Source: Symsagittifera roscoffensis (taxonomy: Eukaryota; Xenacoelomorpha; Acoela; Convolutidae). From it: a stretch of DNA of 64,000 nt. Positions 43,996 to 54,539 of the stretch are shown piece by piece; the stretch's first letter is position 1; each line of letters opens with the position of its first letter. Below the pieces are notes generated by a model. The model saw nothing but the letters and a program-made list of their open reading frames with translations, was not told where the DNA came from and made no database searches. The stretch covers positions 30,816,318 to 30,880,317 of the forward strand of contig NC_087068.1 of assembly GCF_963678635.1 (NCBI RefSeq), in the 5' to 3' direction. The translations under genes and the position numbers were made by a program.

Positions 43996-44325
43996 CAATA
44001 TACTCTCACGGAAGTGCTCCAGTGCAGATTTGCCAATATCTACGCCCTTAGAGCGAGTATAGAAAGGATTCATCGACCAGCCGACATTCTTGGGATTTAA
44101 GAAATTTGCCAAATCTGAATAGTTTTTGAATGGTGAATAGGCACAATGTACCTCTGAGGCCTCTTTCGCATATTTTTGAAGTTCTTCGTGAAGAGAAAGA
44201 TTTTTTATTCCAGCATTAAACCGGTGCTTGTTTACTTCATTCAAAATCTCTTTTTCGAAGCTATAGACCCATTTTGAAAATAAGATGAGCAAAAACAATG
44301 AAGCACAAGCCCTGAAATTGAACAT
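43508..44325 (-). pseudogene. Secreted CAP/SCP-like protein gene, frameshifted
   Basis: The 5' half (44325 to about 44000) begins MFNFRACASLFLLILFSKWVYS, a good signal peptide; an earlier in-frame Met at 44358 would bury it, so 44325 is preferred. Next comes FEKEILNEVNKHRFNAGIKNLSLHEELQKYAKEASE, matching the first helix region of CAP/SCP/TAPS domains (xxLNxHNxxRxxxGxxxLxxxxxLxxxAxxxA). The 3' half (43993-43508) is in another frame and has five cysteines and many charged residues. The two frames meet near 44000, where GTGAGAGTAT looks like a 2-bp AG expansion. This could be a real frameshift, a tiny intron or a sequence error. CAP proteins are extracellular with varied roles; the 3' half lacks the usual GHFTQxVW signature, so the family call is moderate. 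Confidence 0.55.
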
Positions 44326-44359
44326 GTTGCAGATAGTAATTGAAACACGTAATAACAAC

Positions 44360-44885
44360 TTCTAAAATGCAGTTTTAGTCAAGTTGCAAAGCTCGCTATT
44401 TTGGATTTCATTCCGTAACACTATTATGAGGCCTAATAGATGTTTGTAAAATCACTAATTTTTTTTGAACAATATATAATTGACAAATTCTAAAAAGTGA
44501 GGGGTTAATTACCCCAAGCGTTGAACAAACCTGTACGAAAAAAAAAAGATGAAATCAATTATTTGGGATAATTATTGGATATAATTGCATTAATTGATGT
44601 TTTCAAAAAATTGCCAATGTCAAAGTGTAGATGGAAATAATTACCAAGCATTCAATTGTTCAAAAATGCATTCGAAAATTCATCAATTTTGCAAGGTTTC
44701 GACTTTTATTTACAAAATCCTGTTTTTTCCCCGAACGCGGTATCTTGGTAATGGACAATTTAAAAATGGTTGCTACTTGGTAATGCCATGACATTGTAAG
44801 TTTGCAACACGACCCAAGAAGAGCAGTAAGATGCAGTGAAAGTTAGTTCTCTGAAAATGGGACCAATGCAGCGACTAATAAATTT
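44360..44885. other. Unassigned upstream region of CAP-like gene
   Basis: Nothing recognisable other than A+T-rich sequence; the promoter of the minus-strand CAP-like gene is expected at its left edge. Confidence 0.4.
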
Positions 44886-44887
44886 GT

Positions 44888-45750
44888 TTCTAATACAAAG
44901 ACAGCCACTTGAAACTCTGATTGCCAATGCAAACAGAGATAGCCCATAGTTTGTCTGTCTGTTTTTATCGGTGTTTTGATGTCATGAGAGAGAAATAGTC
45001 CTGTTATAGTGGTTGATAATTTGAAACGAAGTTTTTTGTGAACAGAAATCATCTTTTATCAGAAAAAAAAAAAACTCATTATTATTTCATCAAAAGCACC
45101 TAGCACCATTCAACAGGCCCAAATGCATAGTTTTTTGATGAGAGATGCAGCTTTTAAAAAGACTAATTGACACATACAAGTTTTCACCAATTATTTTACA
45201 GGCACTTAATGGCAAGTGTAAAGCCAACAAAATTGAAGCGTTAGTCATACTTTTACGTTGCTCGGGAGTCCACCACTCGGAGATCATAGTTTGACTTTGA
45301 ATCCTGAATTTGACCATTTTTGGAAAAAATGAACAAAACTGTTTTTAAAAAATTTTAATCAATCCAAAACTTTTGGGGAAAAATTGTAAATTGCTGCAAA
45401 ATTTCATGGAACTCCATTACCTGCCCCATTACAAGAATAAATTAAACAAGGATAGCCGTTTAATGAGTTCAAGTCAAGATTTTTCTTGCCAATGAAGTGC
45501 TACAGGAAACTATAGTCTTATTTGTTTAAAGAAAATTAAGTTTTCCTAGCTTAAAGGAACATTTTTCGTATAACAAACGCTACTCAACCAGTTTACTAGC
45601 TCCAAGTTGGGTAGGTTTTTTCGACTATGAGACAACTTCTTGAAACTTTGTAAATGTCGTTCGAATAGCGATTACAGTTTTTGAAAATGATGTACAACTC
45701 GACTCCTTCCAATATTTTTTCCAATACCAGATTTTGCGTGGGAAAAACGA
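44888..45750 (-). repeat. Diverged direct repeat with WTPEQRKS frame, copy 1
   Basis: Shares an ordered set of blocks with 45885-46510: ACAAAGACAGC-ACTTGAA, GCAAACAGAG, GTCATGAGAG, ATAGTCCTGTT, AATCATCTTTTAT, ATTTTACAGGCACTTAAT, ACTTTTACGTTGCTCGGGAG, TGTCGTTCGAATA. The minus strand holds a short frame at 45090-45317 with WTPEQRKSMTNA and LSACKIIGENLYVS. No known domain is recognised. Could be two copies of a decayed gene or a transposable element. Confidence 0.75.
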
Positions 45751-45884
45751 GAAAGATATTATTTTGTATATTTTCTCGTATACTGTCAAATAATTTAGCC
45801 GCACGCCATGTTATTCTTTGTCACAAAACGTTGCAGTGCTTATCATTAATATTACCAAAAAAACGCAGTGGCTATTAAAATAGC

Positions 45885-46510
45885 TTCTAAAACAAAGACA
45901 GCAACTTGAATCATTGATCGCGAGTGCAAACAGAGGCACGTCATAATTTGTTTGTCCGTTTTTATTGATATTCGATATCATGAGAGCAAAATAGTCCTGT
46001 TTTGGTCGATATAATGAAATGATGTTTCTTTTGAATTGAAATCATCTTTTATCCAAAAAAAAGAAACTTCCCAAATACGTCAAAAACACCATACATCATT
46101 CAACATGAGTAAATGTATATTTTTTCTCAAGTGCGGCAGTTTTTTTTTTAAATCTTATTGATACAGACAAGTCTTCACCAAACATTTTACAGGCACTTAA
46201 TAGCGAGTGTAGAAGCGTTATACTTTTACGTTGCTCGGGAGTCCACTTCGTGGAGATTTTGTTTGACTTTGCATCCCCAATTTGTCCATTGACTAACTTC
46301 AAAAAGACTTTGAACAAAAGGACAGTTTTTTTTACAACAAACGCTACTCAATTGATTTTTTAGAATTTCATACAAGTTATTTTCGACACTGGGACAACTT
46401 TTTGAAGTTTTTAAAAAAAATGTCGTTCGAATAACTATTACAGTGTTTGATTATAAAGTACGCCTTCCAACAATATTCCCTGTAACTGATTTTTTTGTGG
46501 GAAAAAGAAT
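45885..46510 (-). repeat. Diverged direct repeat with WTPEQRKS frame, copy 2
   Basis: Partner of 44888-45750. The minus-strand frame at 46096-46317 conserves KWTPEQRKSITLL and LLSACKMFGEDLSVS, so the peptide block WTPEQRKS...LSACK is shared despite considerable nucleotide divergence. Function unknown. Confidence 0.75.
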
Positions 46511-47829
46511 TTGACACTTTGAAAAATTAAAAAAAAAAATTAGCAATCTCTATTTCAGAGCATTTGGTTCGAAAGGACGACATTTTACCGATGCGATAGA
46601 GATGTCAATCACTAAGTCCCAGAAAAATTTGTCTTCTTTTAATTGTTTCCCTTCTCTCAGATCCAAGTTAAAAACTTCGATGACTTTCAAAAGACCAAAG
46701 TTTTCATTTATTTTAACAAACCATAGTCTTGAACTAATTGTACTTCAAACAAAATGCATTTCTATGCAAAAATAAACTTATTGAATATTTACTTATAGCC
46801 ATACGGAGCAATGAGAAAGTTTTGGCAAGTTGTTCGTCTCAGTCGTTAACTTTTACTCGTATATTTTTTCTGTGTTTTCCAGTTGCTATACAGGAAAATT
46901 AATGATAAATCAGTTCTAGTCGTAAGTTATTATATCTTTTATCAAATTCTTACACTCTAATTCTTTCAAAAAAAGTGCTGATATACCATAATACTAATCT
47001 TCTAACACTTTCTCATAGATTTATATGTGCGGTTCAACAATTTTGAACTACGAAGAAATGAAAGTTTAGGAGTAGAAATAAAACCATTATTAAACAGGAT
47101 GAAAAGAATTATGGCAATAGAAACTTCCTATGAAAAACTTGCAAGCAATATTTAACTGGAAATTTGGAGTTCTTAAAACACTGGGGCCAAAAAGATTACC
47201 CGGGCCAAAGTTCTCATTTACGGTATGACAACCGAAACCGGTTTTTGATCGTTTCAGAAAACCGCGACCAAAAAATGGCAGTTTTAACCACCGCTTTTTA
47301 GGAAACTTTAACTTTTGATATCTGTTATTTTTAGTAAATTTTTTGAAATTTAGATTTTATTCATTGTGATATCAAGTCTGCAAAGACCATAATTAGTTTT
47401 ACCTCCAAAAATTACTTCAGAAAATGTTTCATGTGAGACCATGCCTTTTTCCAGTACCGTGCCTTTTGTCTAGACTGTTGCACTTTTATGTGTAATTATC
47501 GCGACTCATCTTTAGACTATATAGTGAAAAAAATTCAGACTATATCGTGACTAATTTGCTCGCGACCAAAATACGAATTTTTCGAACAAATACGGTTTTC
47601 GTGATCAGAATGTTGCAATCAAAATGCAATTTTTCCGTACTTTATCTGCAACTTTGTATCCTGAATCTTTTCAAGACTATTTAACCTAAAAGCTATAACA
47701 TAAAAAGCATAAGAACCCCAAATTAAAACTTTGTTATTGGTTAGAACTCAAAATTCGAGTGAGGTCTTTTACCGAGAAAATGATTTCGTTTGTTTCTTTT
47801 CTCATATACAAACATTTAATATTGCCGCA
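46511..47829. other. Unassigned sequence with scattered CGCGACC motifs
   Basis: No gene found. Between 47200 and 47640 occasional GCGACCAAAA and GACTATATCGTGA motifs resemble decayed members of the minisatellite at 49.7-49.95 kb. Confidence 0.4.
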
Positions 47830-48860
47830 GGCGGCATACTTTTGCCAAAAGATGTGATTTTCTACATTTTATGCTTGATGTTACCATTGCGGTGCAATTC
47901 TTTAGGTGTCCTTCTACGAAAGGTCTACCACATTGATTGCAGGGTTTCGGCTCCCAATTGTTTTGTGTATTTTTGTTTGTGTACCTCTTGTTGTTTTTTT
48001 TCTGAATCCGCGTCCATTCGTGTTTTTGACAGCCATTATAGGTTTTTTTGAACCCCGAATTGTCGTTTTTAATGCTGCTTCTGCAGTCAAAAAAATTTTT
48101 TCTTGAAATGTCGATGTCATCTGTTTACTGTGTTAACACGTTATTGCTCTCTTTAATACCTCCTCCGGACTTAACGTCTCGATGATTGGGTTGTTTTGTA
48201 AAGTTACATTTCTTATTCTCGAAAAGAAAAGATCTCGAATAAGTTTTTCGTCCAGCGTCTCCAAATCAGACCTAGCTGTTTGTGCAGTAAGTGCGGCGTT
48301 GAAAAATTCTAGTAGTTCTCCTTGTTCCTGTGTTCTGCTGAACAGCTTGAATCGTTCGTACGGTACTGCTTACACTTTCTTGAACGCTATTTTCGACATT
48401 TCGATAATTTTCTTAAATGTTAACTTCAAATTTTTGACAATTAGATTTTCTTGCAGAAACCGTCTCTTCCCTTCTGTCCCTATTGCCAAACAAACATGAC
48501 ACTAATATTTTTTGTTCATCGAAATAGAAAGTGTTTTTTCCAAACTTCCTCTAGCTTGCTTTTTTCATTTTCTACTACAAATTTCTCAAAAGTTTTCTGT
48601 TTCTAAATTCTCTAGTTGAGTTTGGATCCGTATTCGCTCCAGTTCTTGGAGATTCAGGCCTTGGATTCTTCTATTACATGTTTCGGATTCTCCAAGTATA
48701 GGTCTAGATTGACGTTTTCCTTGACTGTCGCCGCCATCAAAAAATTTTCAAGCCATTTGCTGAAGTTCCACGGAGGGTTTGAATTGGCTGTCAACCAAAA
48801 AATTGGGATTCCCATGTCTGTCCGGGTATCCTGCATAAGGAATCCTGCTGGCTGCACCAT
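47830..48860 (-). pseudogene. gag: Second Gypsy Gag remnant
   Basis: Read on the minus strand from ATG 48860: MVQPAGFLMQ..., then PPWNFSKWLENFLMAATVKENVNL at about 48780-48690. After several stops comes LFSRTQEQGELLEFFNAALTAQTARSDLETLDEKLIRDLFFSRIRNVTLQNNP at about 48340-48190, the typical Gypsy capsid pattern. Then SPEEVLKRAI, and near 47960-47860 a zinc-knuckle-like CNQCGRPFVEGHLKNC. Homology ends soon after, so protease and the rest of pol are missing. The initiating ATG overlaps the start of TGGTGCAGCCAGCAGG, equivalent to the PBS of the element at 2214. Confidence 0.85.
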
Positions 48861-49044
48861 GTCACACTCTGCAGATCTTAATGATGTAAATAAGAAAAAA
48901 TATATCAAGCCTTTAATTTAAGCTCTATGAACATCTTTTTTGTTCTCCGAGATTGAACGGTTGCAGAGGTTCGATCTAGCGTAGACAGTCCGTCCGATCA
49001 CGTAATAGTATACATCATGTGATTGGACATGTTTGGCATGTACA
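48860..49044 (-). repeat. Candidate LTR upstream of the second Gag remnant
   Basis: On the minus strand the 185 bp from TGTACATGCC (49044) to GTGTGACA (48860) directly precede the PBS-like TGGTGCAGCC. It begins TG and ends CA, and its first part contains the inverted motif CAATCACATGATG ... ACGTGATCGGA. No second LTR copy was found in the window, so the boundary rests on the PBS position and the TG/CA ends. Confidence 0.5.
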
Positions 49045-49720
49045 ATCCATGGAATGTTAATATAATACGCTATTAATACATACACAGCATCACATTAAGG
49101 TTACTGCCTGAACAGTACCTCATCACCCAAAATTTAACGCATTTTCACGGAAATCAGGCAAGTTTCCAATGGTTCTATTTCCCCTGATTTATCTCCTTGC
49201 AGGATTTTTTGAAATATAACCATTTTTTGCAGAAAAAAAAAAACAAATAAAATTGAATAACTCTTTTATTTAACCTGATCTTTTAATTAACTCAAGAATT
49301 GACACTCGTCGCATGTTAGTTGAATTTTTAATCACACCATTTGTATATTAGGGAGAATTTTTGCACTCGGATGTGTCTTAGTTTTTTTTTCTTTTTTTTA
49401 TTTTTTTTCCTTTCAAAATCAGGTACCACAAATAGTTATGAGAATAGGCCGAGTGATGTATCGTATTGAAGCCCTGTCAGTCGTGATTTGAACGACTCTC
49501 AAATTTTTCCAAAAAAGTCTCTGTATTGAAAAAAACGGTTTTAAAATTTCTAATTTTTAGTCTAAAATCGAGCGAATAAGGCTTGCAATAGACTAGTTTT
49601 GCCTAGTTTAGACCCAGGAAACTTGGTTATATTGAAATAATGTTTCCAGACTTTTTTTATAGCGATAAATGGGAAATAAGAACTCCGAAAGTTCAAAAAG
49701 CCTCTGCAAACGAGCACATA
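49045..49720. other. Unassigned sequence
   Basis: No gene or clear repeat. T-rich runs near 49380-49410. Confidence 0.35.
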
Positions 49721-49724
49721 TTTT

Positions 49725-49950
49725 TTTGGTGACAAAAACCTGGCATTTCCAGACTTTTGCGACCATGATGGTCCGTCGCGACTTTCGCGACCGAAGCGGA
49801 GGGGGCGCGACCAAAACATCGCGACTCATATTCGGTATGTCAAGATTCTCGCGACCAAGAGTGGCCATTTCTAGACTTTTGCGACCGAAAAACTAAGGCG
49901 TGAATTTCGCGACCGATGTGGATATGGTGCGACCCTGCGGCTCAGGAAAC
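49725..49950. repeat. GCGACC minisatellite, first locus
   Basis: Degenerate iterations of TTTCGCGACC, CATCGCGACTCATATT, TCTCGCGACCAAGA and TTTTGCGACCGAAA at about 25-40-bp intervals. The motif set is the same as at 63700-64000. Frames on the minus strand (SRPLRFGRESRDG and so on) are by-products. Confidence 0.8.
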
Positions 49951-50309
49951 GGGAAAATATATTGAATTAATTGAAGCTAATTAAATTGATTTACGCCATA
50001 TCTTATCCTGGCACGTTTCCCAATCGTTCCTGCTTTTTTTCTACGGCCGCCTGCGTTCCGTTCATTTTCTTTGCCCAAAAAATTCACTTAAAATTTTGGG
50101 TTAATTTGAAAAAACTGTACTATTTTTAACAATCATTTTAAAAATATGTCAATTTTCATAGGTTTGAACGGAAAAATACCGAGAAGTAATTACATTAATG
50201 GGATATGCGGAGGATATCCGGCTGTTCTATTCACGTTTTGATGGTCTGAATACTTTTCTGATCCTCTGATATTTACTGAAAGGTTTTTTTTTGAGATGTA
50301 GGGTAAAAC

Positions 50310-50500
50310 TGATAAACGTGAGGATAACTTTTCAATGCTCCGACTTCGAAAGAAAGTAACGGAATGTTTGAGCTCGGAGTGGTTTTTTCTCCAAACAAAT
50401 TTCGAAATTTTGATTGGAATTTTTTGACAGCCAAAATGTGACCTGTTTTGTAAAATTATGGGGGCCAATATGAGCTATTCAGCACGATTAACGCGCCGAA
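50310..50500 (+). repeat. Dispersed AACAAGACTGCTC-terminus family, 5' fragment
   Basis: Matches the start of the 58930 copy (CGAAAGAAAGTAACGGAAT, GCTCGGAGTGG, ACAAATTTCGA, AAAATTATGGGGG, ATTAACGCGC) and stops at about 50500, where a left-type terminus begins. Confidence 0.7.
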
Positions 50501-50503
50501 TAA

Positions 50504-51560
50504 AAACAAGACTGCTCACATCCGGATAAAGCCCTGGATGTTCCGACTGTCAATAAGTTAGTCTCGAATAATTTTTGATTAATGAAATAATTTTAAACTA
50601 TGAACTTTAAGCTGAATCGTGCATGGAATTCAAAAGACCAATTAGCCTGACTGAATTGAATTTGGAGCAATTTTGTGGTGCGTGATGAATTGTCACGCGT
50701 AAATAATGTGCTTAAATTTTTCAGCATCAAGTTATCACAGCGGGCTTTTAGTCACGTTAGTCTATTAATGAGTGGTTCACAGCATTATTTATGTCAGGAT
50801 AGTCTAGTGGTGAGCTCTCGACTTCTCTAACTACGAAGATTTATGAACGGTCCCCCGAAGGAAAAATTTTCGAGACATAGTCTAAATAAAAAAATACTTA
50901 CGAGCACATATATTCCTTACTTTCTTCGAAATTCGGAGCAATAAAAAAATCGCTTACGAGTTAAGCACATTAGAGAAATTATCTTTTATAAATAAACTGT
51001 TTCGGTAGCGCCGATTCAAATGGTCACAGGAAGACTACAAGCCTGTTTGCAAATGCTAATTGAGAGCAATTTGAAAGTTCAGAATCAAAATTTTTGTTTT
51101 TATCCGATTGAACCCTATGGTTTGACAATTTTGTTGATGTGAATCGAAATCATGAAGACCGACAATAATTTTTTATATTAAACAAATTAGTTACTTTTCA
51201 AAAAAAATTAAACTCAGATTTTCCGAAAAATAATTTGCACCAAAATCAAAATCGTGCGGATATAGATCACTAAGTTTCTGAAAAAGACTATGTACTTTTG
51301 GACAATGTATTTTGCTTAACAATAGTTTATAGTACAGCGTGATAATCTTATTGAAAGGAAGTCCTACTGGCTCGCTTCTTTTTTAAGTTGAAGCAGGTTG
51401 TTCGTCATAATTGCTACGTTACTTGAAGCAAAACCTATCACTTTGAGATTTATAGGGCGGATGGGAAACCAATTGACAACAACCACCCCATAAAACTCCG
51501 ATTGCAATCATCAATTGATTAGAAAGAAATTTCAAACCAATTGTTTTTCTGCTCGTGTCG
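50504..51560. repeat. Dispersed AACAAGACTGCTC-terminus family, left-end copy and fragment
   Basis: AACAAGACTGCTCACATC...AGCCCTGGATGTTCCGACTG (50504-50550) is the reverse complement type of the right ends at 37545 and 59460. Internal similarity to 29793-30010 follows (GATGAATTGTCACGCGTAAAT). A second fragment at about 51345-51530 has CTTGAAGCAAAACCTATCACTTTG and ATAGGGCGGATGGG, as in the right half of the family. Confidence 0.65.
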
Positions 51561-51685
51561 TTAAAACAAATTCATAGTCTTTATCGTGCACAAGAGCAAC
51601 TACGAGATAATTAAGATCTATAAAAAATTCTTATGATCCTCTTGAACAAAATTTTCTTCATATTTGCTCCAGTTTATGAAAAAAA

Positions 51686-51939
51686 ACGAAAAAAATTTGC
51701 TTGGTGTAGTATTTTAACCAAACTAATTTCAAAAAGAAGTTGAATGGCATGCAGAATGATTTTGATCAGTTAAAATTGCCCAGCGGGTTTGGTTCCACAA
51801 GACTAAAGGCACCTGCCTTTAGTCTTGTGGAACCAAACCCGCTGGGCAATTTTAACTGATCAAAATCATTCTGCATGCCATTCAACTTCTTTTTGAAATT
51901 AGTTTGGTTAAAATACTACACCAAGCAAATTTTTTTCGT
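51686..51939. repeat. Perfect palindrome, 126-bp arms, 2-nt spacer
   Basis: Left arm 51686-51811 and right arm 51814-51939 are exact reverse complements over 126 bp, separated only by CC at 51812-51813. Pairing ends at 51685/51940. The arms have no recognisable coding content; mixed base composition rules out a simple-repeat explanation. Confidence 0.98.
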
Positions 51940-52069
51940 GTTCAATAATTGATGATTTCAATGCGAAGTATTTATACGTAGCAAATTATCCCGCACTTTT
52001 TTTTCCAAATTGACTCAATTGACTGAATTTTAAATTAAATCCGTATACGGATATAACTTAAGTGCTTTT

Positions 52070-52528
52070 AATTCTTCCTAATTTGAGCTTGGTTGTGTTT
52101 TTTTTTCAGAAAAGTTTCTGTTTTTTAAATAGCCATGACCGAAAATTTGTTAATTATCATCTCAAAGGTAATGACGTCTTTTGCTCAAATATTTAATTAG
52201 TGAATATTTTGTCTTAAGATATTGGGGTTTGCTAATTGCGCTTTTGGCTATATGGGACAATCAACGCGCGATATGTTTCATGCTTTTAACCAGTTAGCTG
52301 TAGCTATTTGGACTAACTTTTAGGTTGCTAGTCGCTAATTGCATCGCTTCGTACTTTTGCATGCGGGAGAAAGATTTACAGAAAAAAATAACAAGCAAAT
52401 CATTTTCTTTTCTTTTTTCCCCAAAGTTTTATCTTTTTTCAAAATGTATATATCAGAAATATATATCAGATTGAACTTAAGAGGTAGTTAAATTTTCTAG
52501 GGCTTTGCCTTGATACGAGTAGTTTTCT
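52070..52528 (+). repeat. Dispersed AACAAGACTGCTC-terminus family, diverged copy
   Basis: Shares TTTTTTTTCAGA, AAATAGCCATGACC, TTTGGCTATATGGGACAATCAACGCGCGATAT and the right end CTAGGGCTTTGCCTTGATACGAGTAG with the 58930 copy. Internal parts are rearranged. Confidence 0.65.
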
Positions 52529-52529
52529 T

Positions 52530-53415
52530 TGATTTATTGCCAGTCCAATACACAAAATGTCTGGAAATTAAGCCCTAACTACGCCGTAGCCCTAACTTAT
52601 ATTAACGACGTAAGCAGAAAAGGTAATGGTTTGAAAGTACAACTACACTTTTTGATGTTTTTAAGCGGATCTTTTTAGGACGGAAATTGTCTTTTGATTA
52701 GAGTGACAACCTTTTTTGCCCATCAGATAGCGTTTCGAGCGGCTTTAATTTTTAGTACTTGAAATGGTGTGCAGTAAATGATAGCAACGGAGTTCTTGTT
52801 GAATAGGGCTTCAAATGCTTCAAGACGAGTGCATTATTAGTCTATGCAGACGAGTGCGTTATGTACCAATATTTGCCTTAATGTTTCCAAAAACTCCTGA
52901 AAAAATCGAATGCAAAATTGTTAAAACTCAGTTATGTGTTAAAGTAAACTTTGAATATTCCAGAGGGGAAATATGGAGTTGCTTGACATTTATATGCACT
53001 GTAGTGTTAGCTCTGCGAGATGTTAGAAAAAAACAAAAGAACTTTTTTTCAGCTTTTATCTTTTTACAACTGCATAATGGACCTGTGAAGGGTCTTAAAG
53101 ATAAAGAAAGGTATGCAGTCTTGTGAACATGAACCGTAACTGCCAGATTTGACTCCATCTGGAGAAGTAATTAAGTCTATTGATTGGCGTTGCCATCAGA
53201 AGGTTGATAGATCTAAAAAAAAACTATTTTTAAAAAGAATCAGGTATAAAAAACATATAACGACAAATCTTTTCATGCAATTGGTACAAAATCGACCTCT
53301 ACCGAAGTTCATATTAGAAATAATTAATGAAACAGCAATTAACAGCAAACTTTGCAAAAAAAATATTTTATAAAAATTATTTTGAATATATAAATAGTCT
53401 TAATCTTAATCTTAA
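52530..53415. other. Unassigned sequence upstream of the small secreted-protein frame
   Basis: Two plus frames at 52815-53126 (103 codons, four Cys, a hydrophobic WSCLTFICTVVLAL stretch) and 53149-53373 (basic, 74 codons) have no recognised similarity. They could be exons of a gene including the frame at 53416-53892, but no splice model is convincing. A near-duplicate of ~70 bp (AGCAAACTTTGCAAAAAAAAT...ATTTTGAATATAT) occurs at about 53345-53390 and 53443-53492. Confidence 0.35.
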
Positions 53416-53892
53416 ATTTCAAGTTCAACGAAGCAGCAGACAGCAAGTTTTGCAAAAAAAATAATTTATGAAAAAATTATTTTGAATATATTTTTAAAGT
53501 TCTTTTGTTTTTTTCCATACTTGATACTACTAATCGCCATGCTAACTCAATACACTCAGTTCACTGATTTCTTTGGAGGTGCCAAAGTTGCCGATTATGC
53601 TGAACTGGCAACTTGGTGCTGTAAAGTGAAATGCAAACCAGATGAGTTCTGCTCAGTGTTTAGAAAAGATGTCATATACACTCCACCTAAAAGACCGACT
53701 GATAAAGAAATTATGGAAGCATGTCAATGCCTCGACAACAACTACACTACTGAAAATACTACTGCAATTAACACTACAATTGGGTTTGACAATGTAACAG
53801 ATGGTAAAAATACGAACAATTGGGATGAAAATAACACGACCAACACAGAAAAAATTAGCGTAATTGAAGATGCTCAACCTGAAACCACGTGA
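53416..53892 (+). CDS. Putative secreted Cys-rich, N-glycosylated protein (partial 5' end)
   Basis: The frame is open from 53416 to the stop at 53890-53892. It includes a hydrophobic stretch FFCFFPYLILLIAML that resembles a signal peptide, then ATWCCKVKCKPDEFCSVF and EACQCLDN (seven cysteines within about 50 residues). An Asn/Thr-rich tail follows with several N-x-T sites (NYTTENTT, INTT, NVT, NNTTN). The only ATG in frame is at 53539, after the hydrophobic core; otherwise the frame would begin at a TTG (53482), so the true first exon is probably upstream. No family recognised; the cysteine cluster plus mucin-like tail suggests an extracellular or surface protein. Confidence 0.5.
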   Translation: MSSSTKQQTASFAKKIIYEKIILNIFLKFFCFFPYLILLIAMLTQYTQFTDFFGGAKVADYAELATWCCKVKCKPDEFCSVFRKDVIYTPPKRPTDKEIMEACQCLDNNYTTENTTAINTTIGFDNVTDGKNTNNWDENNTTNTEKISVIEDAQPETT

Positions 53893-54535
53893 ACTAACTG
53901 CGCTTCAAGTTGAAATGATCAGCACTGCTAATTTTGAAATGTCGGAAAACTTGATCTCGGGAAGCCGTTTATTTATTTAAAGTTTCAGCATGTTAATGTA
54001 ATCAAGTAGAAAAATCGAGAACTTCAAAATTCAAATCTGAAGCAAGTTTTATTTGAATGTGTTTCACGAAAGGTATCTAGGAGAAAAACTTGAAGGACGA
54101 TATTTTTGAAAAACTCCAGACATCACCTATCTTGACTTTGTTTCTGATATAGAGAAAACGGTTTTCTGAACGGTTTTCTGAGTTTGTGGAGGGTCTTGAC
54201 CAAACTCTTGAGGCAGGAATTGTAACAGACTTTCAAAATTGCAAGTGGGTTGACGAAAAAGCAATGCATTTTGATTGTGTTTTTTTCGGAAACATCAATT
54301 TTTGCAAACATGGAAGGCATTTTTTCACACACTTTTCTTTCAACAATAATTTTCCATGCAAATTAAAAGAACAGAAAGTACAGACAGAAAGGCAAACGCG
54401 GAACATCAAAGCACACAACAAAGAGTGCTATATCAGTCTTCACATAAGTGCCGATCATCGAAAACTCTGGAGTAAAAGTATAAGAACGTTTTATCCTCTG
54501 AGCAGGGGAAAAATCTATTAAATCGTTTTTTTTTC
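53893..54535. other. Unassigned sequence
   Basis: No recognised feature. A 111-codon plus frame (54186-54521) has two Cys-poor basic blocks and no similarity that I recognise. Confidence 0.35.
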
Positions 54536-54539
54536 AACA

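Noticed and set aside
48960-48985. Possible B box GGTTCGATCTA
   Set aside because: No A box or cloverleaf at the proper distance; it lies within the candidate LTR of the second Gypsy remnant.
50790-50870. Possible tRNA (GATAGTCTAGTGGTGAG resembles an A box)
   Set aside because: The anticodon and T arms do not fold and the B-box position reads TATGAACGGTCC; at best a decayed tRNA-like relic.
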